A stretch of 64,000 nucleotides of DNA from UBA4575 sp002386945 (GCA_943789445.1 CALSUC010000001.1:434001-498000), one strand, 5' to 3'. Shown: positions 45,745-54,000, counted from the stretch's first letter. Made by a program: numbers and translations. Notes: generated by a model not told the origin, from the letters alone.

Positions 45745-45867
45745 ATGAATAAAAAATTATTAGTAGGGTTTCTTTGTTTGTTGGTGCTTTGCCTCGCAGT
45801 TGTTGGCATTGCCTATGCGGCCAAATTAAGTGTCGGCGTTCCTGTTAGCTTTCCGGTGGATATTTAA
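45745..45867 (+). CDS. 40-residue membrane or exported peptide
   Basis: A short frame with an ATG at 45745, preceded by AAAAGGATG. It encodes a hydrophobic N-terminal segment (LLVGFLCLLVLCLAVVGIAYA) and a tail ending SFPVDI, either a cleaved signal peptide with a very short product or a single-helix protein. Its stop codon overlaps the ATG of the proton-channel gene by one base (TAATG), so it is coupled to it. The tight fit within the operon supports a real gene. Small single-helix subunits are frequent in membrane complexes, but its role here is unknown. Confidence 0.65.
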   Translation: MNKKLLVGFLCLLVLCLAVVGIAYAAKLSVGVPVSFPVDI

Positions 45868-46634
45868 TGACTAAATCAATTCAAGGCATTATCGCTTTAA
45901 CCCTATCTGCAATCTTAGTCCATGGCTTTTATGTGATTTTAGTGGAGCCTAATGTTGCATTAGCACAGGCCTTAATCATGCAGGGTGATGGTGAGCAGCA
46001 GCGCTCGATTTGGATTATCTTAAAAGACTTTGAACAAGAGGCATGTCTGATCTTAATGTTTTGGGCGATCTATCTGATGGCTGAGAAATTTATTCATATC
46101 ACGAAGACTAATTATTTGTTTGAAGTCGACTTCTTTAAGGACTGTGATATGAGCAGTGCGGCTATCAGCACGGTAGTCGATGACCTGGAAAATTTAAAAG
46201 GTGGCATTGCTAACACACCCTTAATTCGTACGCTTAAAGTGTCACTACGTCGATTTTTATTATCACAAGATATTCACGCAACGGCAGAGGTTATCGAGGC
46301 AGAGTGCGTTGCCTTGGGAAACAAAAACGAAGCCGAAAATTCGATGATCCGTTATCTGATATGGGCGATCCCATCGATAGGTTTCATCGGTACAGTGCGT
46401 GGTATTGGTCAGGCCTTAGCGCAGGCCGATAAGGCATTGGCTGGTGATATATCTGGTATGACTAATAGCCTAGGTGTCGCTTTTAATTCAACCTTGGTTG
46501 CATTATTTGTCAGCATGATTCTGATGTTTCTATTGTATCAACTGCAGCGTGCGCAAGACTCTTTGACTGTCTCGGTGAATGATTATTGTCAGAATAAGGT
46601 GTTAGACCCGCTAAGCCGAAGCCGCCTTAACTAG
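45867..46634 (+). CDS. MotA/TolQ/ExbB-family proton channel
   Basis: 255 residues. Hydrophobic segments lie at about 7-28, 58-76, 160-182 and 203-228. The MotA_ExbB core is visible in the second half: IWAIPSIGFIGTVRGIGQALAQ, followed after a loop by MTNSLGVAFNSTLVALFVSM, matching the pore helices of ExbB and TolQ. The cytoplasmic part between helices two and three is long, as in ExbB. Such proteins form pentamers around a dimer of ExbD, TolR or MotB; no conventional partner is encoded here, but the two VWA proteins downstream carry ExbD-like helices. Confidence 0.9.
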   Translation: MTKSIQGIIALTLSAILVHGFYVILVEPNVALAQALIMQGDGEQQRSIWIILKDFEQEACLILMFWAIYLMAEKFIHITKTNYLFEVDFFKDCDMSSAAISTVVDDLENLKGGIANTPLIRTLKVSLRRFLLSQDIHATAEVIEAECVALGNKNEAENSMIRYLIWAIPSIGFIGTVRGIGQALAQADKALAGDISGMTNSLGVAFNSTLVALFVSMILMFLLYQLQRAQDSLTVSVNDYCQNKVLDPLSRSRLN

Positions 46635-46643
46635 ATAGATAAG

Positions 46644-47705
46644 ATGCGTCGTAACCCCACCTCTAACTTAGCGTTCATCGATATCATGAGCTGTGGTCTA
46701 GGTGCGGTTATTCTGATCTTGGTATTGCTGAAAAATCAGCAGACGACACCAGATGAGTTGGTTGAACTAGATCATGCTGCCTTAGATCAGCAGATAGCAG
46801 CCCTGCTAAGTCAGCGACAAGCGACTATGGCGAAGACTGAGGCCAAGCAATCTGCATTGTCAAAACTGGATCAAGAGATTAATGATTTACGTGCTAGACA
46901 GTCAGTCATTACTTCTATTAAGACCACTACACTGAGTACGATTGAGCGTTTGAAATTAAAAATTCAGTCCAGCCAGCAAGGCCTCAGCACACTAATGTCA
47001 GAAGAAAAGATCAATCCGATCGAAACACAAACCATACGACAGGAAGATTATCTGGTTGGCCTGAATATAGAAGGCCAACGCATTGCTATATTGATCGATA
47101 GCAGCGCGTCTATGACCGCACGCGAGCTCATTACCATTACGAATTACAAGGTTCAGTCAGAGGCTAAACGTAGATCAGCGGCTAAATGGCAAAGGACCTT
47201 ACGTATAGTCCAATGGCTGATGGCGAGAGCCCCAGAAGATTCAGAATTACTGCTGATGTCGTTTTCTGATGAGGCAATCATACAAAGTCAGCCTAAGTGG
47301 ATTTCAGTTAAGGATGAGAAGGCACTGGCAGTAACTCAAACAGCAGTACAGTCGCTCACGCCTTATGGTGCAACGAATTTAGAGAAGGCGATTGCCAAAG
47401 TGCTGAGGCAGCGTCCAGATGCAATCTACCTGATAACAGATGGTTTGCCGACCCAAGGTTTGAGTGAGGCATCAATCTTATCCTCTGGTGGCTGTGGCGG
47501 TATAACGGCATCGAAGAAGACAGTATCCGGCGAGTGTCGTGTCACGCTATTGCGGCAGGCAGCTAGCCTGACGAATTCATTTCGTGGCAAGCTTTCAATC
47601 ATCTTATTGCCTTTAGAGGGTGATCCTCAGGCCGCTCCAGAGTTGTCTAAGTGGGTGTTAAATACAGGTGGTACCTTAATCAGTCCAGCGGCCACCTGGC
47701 CATGA
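46644..47705 (+). CDS. VWA protein with ExbD-like N-terminal transmembrane helix (first of two)
   Basis: 353 residues. One membrane helix near the start reads FIDIMSCGLGAVILILVLLK, with Asp13 placed like the proton-carrying aspartate of ExbD/TolR (PFIDVM...). A coiled coil (about 45-120) then leads to a VWA domain from about residue 145. MIDAS residues are complete: D152xS154xS156 in LIDSSAS, Thr244 in YGATNL and Asp266 in LITDGL. The domain should be periplasmic. The stop overlaps the ATG of the next gene (ATGA). Confidence 0.9.
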   Translation: MRRNPTSNLAFIDIMSCGLGAVILILVLLKNQQTTPDELVELDHAALDQQIAALLSQRQATMAKTEAKQSALSKLDQEINDLRARQSVITSIKTTTLSTIERLKLKIQSSQQGLSTLMSEEKINPIETQTIRQEDYLVGLNIEGQRIAILIDSSASMTARELITITNYKVQSEAKRRSAAKWQRTLRIVQWLMARAPEDSELLLMSFSDEAIIQSQPKWISVKDEKALAVTQTAVQSLTPYGATNLEKAIAKVLRQRPDAIYLITDGLPTQGLSEASILSSGGCGGITASKKTVSGECRVTLLRQAASLTNSFRGKLSIILLPLEGDPQAAPELSKWVLNTGGTLISPAATWP

Positions 47706-48625
47706 TGCGAAGAGAAGCGCCAGATGCATTTGGTACTGCCTTCTTGGATATCATTTCCTGTGGCTTTGGTGCAATTGTACTTTTGATCCTGATCTTTAAA
47801 TTTGAGCCTGATGTCAGTGGTCTTGCTTCAGTTAAAAACGATGATGCAAATGCTAAGATTAAACAGCTCTATGGTCTTGTCGATGAGCTGAAAGCAGAAC
47901 CAGCGATCGATAGTGAGCAGTCTGCTAAGGCCAAAGCAGCAATGTTAAAGACAGCACAGGCTAAGCTTGAACGCGCAATGGCCGAGACTGCCAAACTGCA
48001 ACAGACTTCAAGTGAGCTTAAGAAGCAACTTGGTGCGTTACAAAAACAGATTAAGAAGCAACAGATCGCAGGTACTTCAGAGGGTGATCAATCACGTCAG
48101 GATGATGAGGTCGGTGGTATTCCAGTCGATCGTGATTATGTCATCTTCATTGTCGATACCTCAGGCAGTATGAAAGAGATCTGGCATAAGGTGATGCGTG
48201 AAATAGATAATATATTGACCGTTCATCCTCAGTTAAAAGGCTTTCAAGTGATCAATGATAATGGCAACTATCTAGTCAGTGGCTATGCTGGTAAGTGGAT
48301 GAAAGATACACCCAGTATGAGAAAACGTGCGATGAAGCTATTTAGCTCTTGGGCGAGCATCTCAAATAGTAGCCCAGTTGAAGGGATTGAAACCGCCTTA
48401 ACGCGCTATTCAAAATATACCAAGGATCTTTCGATTTACGTTATTGGTGATGACTTTACCGGCACTAATTTTGATCAGGTTATCTTACGTACGCGGCAAT
48501 TGAATAAAGGCCGTGCGCGTATCCATGCACTCAATTTCATCTCACCCAATGCATCTACTGATCGCTTTAGTACCTTGATGCGAGAGATCTGCCGTGAAAA
48601 CCAAGGGACCTTCCTGACTTTTTAA
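47702..48625 (+). CDS. VWA protein with ExbD-like N-terminal transmembrane helix (second of two)
   Basis: 307 residues from the ATG at 47702, which overlaps the previous stop. It mirrors its neighbour: short N-terminus, membrane helix FLDIISCGFGAIVLLILIFK with Asp16 and the shared SCGxGA motif, coiled coil (about 45-120), and a VWA domain from about residue 145 with MIDAS start VDTSGSM (Asp152). The later ligands are less regular: SNSSPVEGI in place of the Thr and VIGDDFTG for the Asp. The two genes may encode a heterodimer. No terminator is evident after it. Confidence 0.9.
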   Translation: MMRREAPDAFGTAFLDIISCGFGAIVLLILIFKFEPDVSGLASVKNDDANAKIKQLYGLVDELKAEPAIDSEQSAKAKAAMLKTAQAKLERAMAETAKLQQTSSELKKQLGALQKQIKKQQIAGTSEGDQSRQDDEVGGIPVDRDYVIFIVDTSGSMKEIWHKVMREIDNILTVHPQLKGFQVINDNGNYLVSGYAGKWMKDTPSMRKRAMKLFSSWASISNSSPVEGIETALTRYSKYTKDLSIYVIGDDFTGTNFDQVILRTRQLNKGRARIHALNFISPNASTDRFSTLMREICRENQGTFLTF

Positions 48626-48654
48626 TCTTAAGGTAAACCCCTAGGCTAGAGTGG

Positions 48655-49113
48655 TTACCGCTTGGTTAGGAAGTGCTTACTCAGGTACCTATCCAATTCA
48701 TTGGCAAAGGCTTTGCGGTCGGTTTGCCCATAAGGGGCTTGTCCGCCTGACTGGATGCCACTGCCACGTAAGGTATCCATGAAGTCACGCATGCTGAGTA
48801 TCGATTTGATGGTGTTCGCTGTGTACATCTCGCCACGTGGATTCAATGCAGCCGCACTTTTTTCGATGACTTCGGCGGCTAAGGGGATATCACTGGTAAT
48901 CACTAGGTCGCCAGCGGTCACTTGCCTCACAATTTCGTCATCTGCTACATCAAAGCCACCGGGGACCTGTAGCATTTTGATATTGCTTAGCCGTGGTTTA
49001 TTAATCGCTTGATTAGCGACTAAGATAACTTCAACCCCAGTGCGTTCTGCTGCACGGAATAGAATGTCTTTCGCAGGTACTGGGCATGCATCTGCGTCTA
49101 CCCAAATCTTCAT
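48655..49113 (-). CDS. yaiI: YaiI/YqxD-family protein (UPF0178/DUF188)
   Basis: 152 residues from the ATG at 49113; the frame extends to a TTG at 49119. The N-terminus MKIWVDADACPVPAKDIL, with its metal-binding aspartates, and DLVITSDIPLAAEVIEKSAAALNPRGEMY are diagnostic. Such PIN-like proteins are suspected nucleases; the function is not established. It lies 18 bases after ybiT on the same strand. Confidence 0.92.
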   Translation of the reverse strand: MKIWVDADACPVPAKDILFRAAERTGVEVILVANQAINKPRLSNIKMLQVPGGFDVADDEIVRQVTAGDLVITSDIPLAAEVIEKSAAALNPRGEMYTANTIKSILSMRDFMDTLRGSGIQSGGQAPYGQTDRKAFANELDRYLSKHFLTKR

Positions 49114-49131
49114 CAGCAAGGGCTGGGTAAG

Positions 49132-50724
49132 TTATTGGTCGTCAACAGTAAGTAGGTATTCATCATAACTGCCATGGAAATTGATCATCTTCTTATCTTT
49201 GATCTCGACGATGTGAGTGGCCAATGAAGACACGAATTCACGGTCATGGCTGACAAAGATTAACGTTCCTTCATAGTTTGCTAAGGCAAGATTGAGTGCC
49301 TCGATCGACTCCATATCTAAATGATTGGTCGGCTCATCCATGATCAGGACATTGGTTTCTAGCATCATCAGTTTGCCGAATAATAGGCGATTCTTTTCAC
49401 CACCTGAGCAGACTGACGCCTTCTTATTGAAATCATCAGTGGAAAACAATAAGCGACCGAGAGTTGCACGCACGATCTCTTCATTATGATGCGGTTTGCG
49501 CCATTGACTCATCCAGTCAAACAAATTCATAGCATGGTCAAAATCGTTATTACTATCCTGAGGGCAATAACCTAAGGTCGCATTTTCTGACCACTTGATG
49601 GTGCCAGCATTAGCCTTTAATTCATCTATTAAGCATCGTAGAAAAGTACTTTTCCCAGTGCCATTTTCGCCAATAACAGCCATACGACTGCCGGCTTCAA
49701 TGATAAATCCGCCATCGCTGAATAAAGGCTCATCGTCATAACCATGACTCAAGTCTTCTACTATTAGGGCTTGGCGTTGTATCTTTTTGCTTTGTGTAAA
49801 GCGAATAAACGGATTGACACGGCTTGATGGCTTGATGTCTTCGAGTTTTATCTTCTCGATCTGTTTGGCGCGTGAGGTAGCCTGCTTTGCCTTTGATGCA
49901 TTCGCTGAAAAACGGCTGACGAATTGCTGTAGATCAGCAATCTGGGCTTTTTTCTTCGCATTCTCATTCTGAGAATGTTCACGTACCGCAGTCGAGGCAA
50001 TCATGAAATCATCATAATTACCTGGATAAACGCGTAATTCACCAAAATCCATATCCGCAATATGGGTGCAGATAGAGTTTAGGAAGTGCCTGTCATGCGA
50101 GATGATGATAATGGTGCTTTTGCGTTCGACAATAACGTTCTCTAGCCAGCGGATGGTGTGGATATCTAGGTTATTGGTCGGCTCATCAAGTAAGAGGATA
50201 TCTGGATCAGCAAACAAAGCTTGCGCTAATAGTACGCGTAACTTCCAGCCAGGTGCGACTTCACTCATCGGACCGCTATGGAATGATTCGGCGATGCCGG
50301 CACTCATCAGTAGTTCGCCAGCACGACTTTCTGCACTATAGCCATCTAGTTCAGCAAATTCGACCTCAAGATCAGCAACCTTCATGCCATCTTCATCACT
50401 CATCTCGGGCAATGAATAAATGCGATCTCGCTCTTTTTTGACTTCCCATAAGTGGCTATGGCCCATGATCACCGTGTCGACCACATTATATTCTTCAAAG
50501 GCAAATTGGTCTTGATGCAATTTACCAACACGCTCGTTTGGTGTGATTGATACATTGCCTGCACTGGGTGCAAGTGTGCCATCAAGAATCTTCATGAAGG
50601 TGGATTTACCACAACCATTGGCACCGATCAGGCCATAACGGTTACCTTCTCCAAACTTTACTGAGATGTCCTCAAATAAAGGTTTGGCGCCAAATTGCAT
50701 AGTGATGTTTGCAGTAGAGATCAA
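49132..50724 (-). CDS. ybiT: ABC-F family ATPase YbiT
   Basis: A soluble twin-cassette ATPase acting on ribosomes, 530 residues. Two Walker A motifs (GANGCGKST and GENGTGKST), two signature and Walker B motifs (LLLDEPTNNLD and LIMDEPTNHLD), and the linker between cassettes are present. Sequence stretches are very close to E. coli YbiT (RVGKLHQDQFAFEEY, PEMSDEDGMKVADLEVEFAE), so this is that subfamily rather than EttA or Uup. Confidence 0.95.
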   Translation of the reverse strand: MISTANITMQFGAKPLFEDISVKFGEGNRYGLIGANGCGKSTFMKILDGTLAPSAGNVSITPNERVGKLHQDQFAFEEYNVVDTVIMGHSHLWEVKKERDRIYSLPEMSDEDGMKVADLEVEFAELDGYSAESRAGELLMSAGIAESFHSGPMSEVAPGWKLRVLLAQALFADPDILLLDEPTNNLDIHTIRWLENVIVERKSTIIIISHDRHFLNSICTHIADMDFGELRVYPGNYDDFMIASTAVREHSQNENAKKKAQIADLQQFVSRFSANASKAKQATSRAKQIEKIKLEDIKPSSRVNPFIRFTQSKKIQRQALIVEDLSHGYDDEPLFSDGGFIIEAGSRMAVIGENGTGKSTFLRCLIDELKANAGTIKWSENATLGYCPQDSNNDFDHAMNLFDWMSQWRKPHHNEEIVRATLGRLLFSTDDFNKKASVCSGGEKNRLLFGKLMMLETNVLIMDEPTNHLDMESIEALNLALANYEGTLIFVSHDREFVSSLATHIVEIKDKKMINFHGSYDEYLLTVDDQ

Positions 50725-51046
50725 AACAGAGGCCTTAAAATATAATAGGGATACGAGGTATCATTTTTTGGATAATCGACGAATTTAGCTGCTTGAATAA
50801 CGAGGAGCTTTCGCCGAGCAAGATGATAGCAAAATAAAGGCATGCAGAGGCATTTAATCTCCGCGATTAGCTTAGTTGAAAAGCTGAGAATATGGTTTGG
50901 ATGGGTGCTGGATTTAGCGTTAAGGCGTTGTTAGAGGAGGGGCTGTGCCCTTGAATAGAGCTTCAGCTATAAAAAAGATAATAAGTGAGGGCGGTACGCC
51001 CTCACTTATTAAGGAGTAAATACTCGAACTTTAAATATTTAAAGCT
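50725..51046. other. Intergenic stretch holding the alkB-cluster terminator
   Basis: About 320 bases between ybiT and the small membrane protein. Apart from the strong hairpin at 50980-51010, no coding frame is convincing. The part next to ybiT should carry its promoter, but I cannot assign one with confidence. Confidence 0.5.
50971..51010 (-). terminator. Strong intrinsic terminator of the AlkB-like operon
   Basis: On the minus strand a perfect fourteen-base-pair stem (AATAAGTGAGGGCG / CGCCCTCACTTATT, three-base loop, 50980-51010) is followed by ATCTTTTTTATAG. This is a textbook intrinsic terminator. It lies 37 bases after the last gene of the cluster. Confidence 0.9.
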
Positions 51047-51250
51047 TTAGGCATTCCATTGATAGGCTTCTTCACCTGCGATGGCAAAAAATAGCCAAAC
51101 ATCAACCAATAAGGTGATCAAGAAGGCGACAGAGCTACCTAGCGCCCAGAGGATTTCTTGATGATGGCTACCAATGTCGAGTAGATAAAGACCGTAGCCT
51201 ACCGCCCCAGTAAATAGCGCAATGACTAGTAAGGCTAGTTTTGTTTTCAT
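51047..51250 (-). CDS. Small two-helix membrane protein next to the AlkB-like gene
   Basis: 67 residues. Two hydrophobic helices (about 4-24 and 33-57) with a short polar loop containing SHHQEI. No recognised family. It is the last gene of the minus-strand cluster, 57 bases after the AlkB-like gene and just before the strong terminator. The position suggests an accessory subunit or assembly partner of the membrane oxygenase, but this is inference. Confidence 0.65.
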   Translation of the reverse strand: MKTKLALLVIALFTGAVGYGLYLLDIGSHHQEILWALGSSVAFLITLLVDVWLFFAIAGEEAYQWNA

Positions 51251-51307
51251 AGTGTTCTCTCAATTTTTCTCATTAGATTAAGATGAGTTGTAATTATTAT
51301 GGTTTTT

Positions 51308-52492
51308 TTAGTCTGGTTTCTGGCATAGAGCCATGTCATGCCAGCCAGCTTTATAGTTCATCTTGGCAGCAATCTTTTGCTCACCCTCACTGGCTCGGTT
51401 TTCATCCCAGTCTGCGAGGTGCGGTTTAATGAAAGCTTCCCATACTGGAGGCACTAAAATCATCGCAAACATGGCGTAATAACCATAATGCGTATCTGGT
51501 GCATCACAGTCTTCAAGCTCCCAGAAATGAGTTTCACCACGGTCATGATGGTCTGCTTGACGTCCAATCTCAATGAAACCCCATTGTGTGAAAGGTGATT
51601 CAGCAACATCCCAAGAGTGGTGATAATCGATAGGTTGGCCTTTCTCGCGAATTAAGCCGTAATGCTCAAGATAATTGAGTACTTCTAATTCAAATGCTGA
51701 GATGACCCAGCTGACAACCATGACACCAAGACCTAACCAGCCGCCGGCTAACCAGAAGAAGAAAATGGAAGGTAGGCTCATAGCGTAGCCTCTGATCCAA
51801 CGGTTTTGCCAAGAAATAAAAGGGATACCTAATTTCTGTAGGCGTTGCTTTTCCATAAGGAACAGGAATCGAGACTGACCGAAATGCGATAAGAGATAGT
51901 GTTTGTAGATGCTTCTGCCACGAGGCGATGTTGCAGGGTCGTCTTCACAACCAAGCTCGAGGTGATGGTTGTATACATGTGCATAGCAGAAATGCGCAAT
52001 GCCGCTTAAAGCCATCATCCAGCGTGCTAGGACGAAGGTTGGGCCCTTGGTATGCGCAAGTTCATGTCCGAACATAATGCCCAAGCCTAGGTAGATCGCA
52101 GCAGAGACAGTGGCCGCACAAAGTTGTAAGCCGGTGACCCCATGCTGAATCTCAAACCAACCATAAGTACTGACGCTAAACGGTACACCGTTGGCATATT
52201 CATATACGCGCCAGATTAAGGCCCCTTGGAGGCAGACAAAGACTGGGTATTGTACCCACATCATGGCCTTTAATAAGCCTGGGATACCGTAGGTCTCACC
52301 GTCATCATCACGACCAGGAGGAGCGCAATGAATACCCTTCATGGCACTAGATGCTGCGTCTAAAATGATAGAAGCAATAAATAATCCGATGCCTGTCCAA
52401 ACCCAGTTACCGCCAGCAACAATACCTAACAGTGCCAAGAAAATTAGAGCAGGGGTAAGAAAATAACGTAGATTAACGAGTAATTTATGCAT
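51308..52492 (-). CDS. AlkB-like diiron membrane monooxygenase
   Basis: 394 residues with about six membrane helices. The histidine motifs of the alkane hydroxylase/xylene monooxygenase family are present: HELAH (143-147), AHVYNHH (171-177), NYLEHYGL around His277, and GRQADHH (310-316). The third box normally reads RHxDHH; here Gln312 replaces the first histidine. The second box also starts with Ala instead of Glu. Family members hydroxylate alkanes, fatty acids or aromatics using rubredoxin or ferredoxin; no electron-donor gene is adjacent. The substrate cannot be inferred. Confidence 0.85.
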   Translation of the reverse strand: MHKLLVNLRYFLTPALIFLALLGIVAGGNWVWTGIGLFIASIILDAASSAMKGIHCAPPGRDDDGETYGIPGLLKAMMWVQYPVFVCLQGALIWRVYEYANGVPFSVSTYGWFEIQHGVTGLQLCAATVSAAIYLGLGIMFGHELAHTKGPTFVLARWMMALSGIAHFCYAHVYNHHLELGCEDDPATSPRGRSIYKHYLLSHFGQSRFLFLMEKQRLQKLGIPFISWQNRWIRGYAMSLPSIFFFWLAGGWLGLGVMVVSWVISAFELEVLNYLEHYGLIREKGQPIDYHHSWDVAESPFTQWGFIEIGRQADHHDRGETHFWELEDCDAPDTHYGYYAMFAMILVPPVWEAFIKPHLADWDENRASEGEQKIAAKMNYKAGWHDMALCQKPD

Positions 52493-52527
52493 AAGTTGTC
52501 CCTCAATTTTTAATAATAGATAGCTTT

Positions 52528-53295
52528 TTAATAGTCCTGGATTTCGACAGATTGCAGTCGTCCAGTTTTTATATCGTCAAGGTTAGGTAGTAATTCGTAG
52601 GCGACTAAGTCTTGCCCACATTGACTCTTCTTAGTTTTAATTTTCTGCCACCAAGCCGCTACATTTTGATGTTTATTGATTAAATCAACATGTCCAGCAA
52701 CAACTATGAGGTGGATGTAAGCCGTCCAATGTAGGTCGGCCCAGGTGTATTTATCACAGACGATGTATTTGTTATTGCGTAATTGATTATCTAATGCGCT
52801 TAGATAGAGGTCCAGCCTGCTGAGTTGCTCTGCATCATTGCCTGTCGTCCCATTGACCTCTTTATTGATCAAGTATTCTGCGACTGGCGCAAACTGCTTA
52901 ATCGCAATGTCACTCCAATAATTTTGCATGGCTACAAGAGCCGCATTCAGCGGAGAGAGGCTATAACCTAAACCGCGTGCGTCGATGAAGGCAAGGATTG
53001 CTTTAGTACCACAGACCATGAAATCGGCCTCTTTAAGGCATGGTGTGATACCAAAAGGAGATATTTTTTGGAACTCAGCTTGAAATTCTTCTGCTGCCAT
53101 CTTGTCTGTATTATAGGAATTCATCTCCATGCCTTGTTCACCAGCCGTGAGCAAGCACTTCAAAGTATTAGCATCGATAGGTGTACCTAATAGTTCTAGG
53201 ATGTACTGGGTCTTTTTCAGATCACCAGACAGGCCATATTTTGATGTGTCAGCCATGCCTGCTTGTGATGCCATTTTTTCGAATAGATCGGTCAT
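52528..53295 (-). CDS. Glutathione S-transferase-like protein (first of two)
   Basis: 255 residues with a thioredoxin-like N-terminal part and an all-helical C-terminal part. The cis-proline segment ISPFGITPCLKEADFMVCGTKAILAFIDARG, read as NPxGxxPxLxD..ESxAIxxYL of GSTs, is recognisable but altered: GTKA stands for ES. The catalytic Ser or Cys cannot be placed. AlkB-like protein follows after 35 bases, so they are likely cotranscribed. A GSH-linked detoxification or product-handling role is inference. Confidence 0.75.
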   Translation of the reverse strand: MTDLFEKMASQAGMADTSKYGLSGDLKKTQYILELLGTPIDANTLKCLLTAGEQGMEMNSYNTDKMAAEEFQAEFQKISPFGITPCLKEADFMVCGTKAILAFIDARGLGYSLSPLNAALVAMQNYWSDIAIKQFAPVAEYLINKEVNGTTGNDAEQLSRLDLYLSALDNQLRNNKYIVCDKYTWADLHWTAYIHLIVVAGHVDLINKHQNVAAWWQKIKTKKSQCGQDLVAYELLPNLDDIKTGRLQSVEIQDY

Positions 53296-53333
53296 ATTAA
53301 TTCCTTCTTAAATTCAGTTAGGCTTTGCTCTGA

Positions 53334-53945
53334 CTAAGTTGCATGCGCTTGAAGTTTTTCAGCGTGGTGAGGGATCCTGTCTTGCATCTGTATTAACCAG
53401 GCGGAAAGGTGTGTCAGTGACGTTAGGCTGTCGCTGATTCTTTCTTCTATTGCCCGATAGGCGGCCAACCAGTGGATGTCAGCTAGTGTGAATTCGCCAA
53501 CCATAAAAGAGTCTACTGACAGCTGTTTATCAACAGCTGTCAGTATCGTTTTTATCGCATCTTTATTGCCTTCAAAATCTGAAAGTAAGGGCTTCAATTT
53601 ATCGTCAAGTAATTGAATCCAATAATTTTGTTGGGCAAGAACTCGCGCTTTCTTAGGGTGTACTGCTGGTGCACTACCTTTGATGTTGAGATAGCCAAGT
53701 AAAGCATCAGCCCGGCTCATGGTGATATCTTGATCTTCAATGATCGGTAGGCTATCTGTTTCTTTTAGATTCAAAGAATTCGAGAGGTTGCTGTCAAGAG
53801 CGCTGGCCTCGGACCAAGAGATATCAAGGTCCAGGTTCCGATGAGTTGCCAATAAGATACATTTGAATGAATCGATGTCATTCGGCTTGCAAATCAACTT
53901 AGGCGACTGCTTTTTATTACTGCTCTTACGTGAAAAGAATCCCAT
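53334..53945 (-). CDS. Glutathione S-transferase-like protein (second of two), divergent
   Basis: 203 residues from the ATG at 53945, which has AGGGGAT upstream; the frame runs further to 53978. The GST pattern is visible in DSLPIIEDQDITMSRADALLGYL and in the C-terminal helices (VGEFTLADIHWLAAYRAIEERI, including the TLADI motif of GST C-domains). An N-terminal basic stretch (SRKSSNKKQSPK) is unusual. First gene of the minus-strand cluster, sharing its upstream region with the FNR-type regulator. Confidence 0.75.
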   Translation of the reverse strand: MGFFSRKSSNKKQSPKLICKPNDIDSFKCILLATHRNLDLDISWSEASALDSNLSNSLNLKETDSLPIIEDQDITMSRADALLGYLNIKGSAPAVHPKKARVLAQQNYWIQLLDDKLKPLLSDFEGNKDAIKTILTAVDKQLSVDSFMVGEFTLADIHWLAAYRAIEERISDSLTSLTHLSAWLIQMQDRIPHHAEKLQAHAT

Positions 53946-53984
53946 GGCGCTATCCCCTATTAGAGTGAAAAACCTCATATCTAC

Positions 53985-54000
53985 TGTAAAAAAGATTACA
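53985..54000. promoter_or_regulatory. TGTAA-N6-TTACA inverted repeat upstream of the GST/AlkB-like operon
   Basis: TGTAA (53985-53989) and TTACA (53996-54000) flank a six-base spacer, 40 bases upstream of the second GST-like gene. The same half-sites in reverse order, TTACAG-N6-CTGTAA, occur at 54088-54105. The repetition in one 220-base regulatory region suggests a common DNA-binding protein. Confidence 0.35.

Noticed and set aside
45867..46634. Ordinary TonB-ExbB-ExbD or Tol-Pal system
   Set aside because: No ExbD, TonB, TolR, TolA, TolB or Pal is encoded in the cluster, and the two candidate partner proteins carry VWA domains.
45867..48625. Zorya-type anti-phage defence, suggested by a MotA-like channel next to anchored partners
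   Set aside because: No ZorB with a peptidoglycan-binding domain and no ZorC, ZorD helicase or ZorE nuclease. The partners here are VWA, PEGA and lipoproteins, which point to an envelope complex.
50842..50934. 30-residue frame (MQRHLISAIS...) between ybiT and the AlkB cluster
   Set aside because: No proper ribosome-binding site spacing, no promoter and no neighbour to support it.
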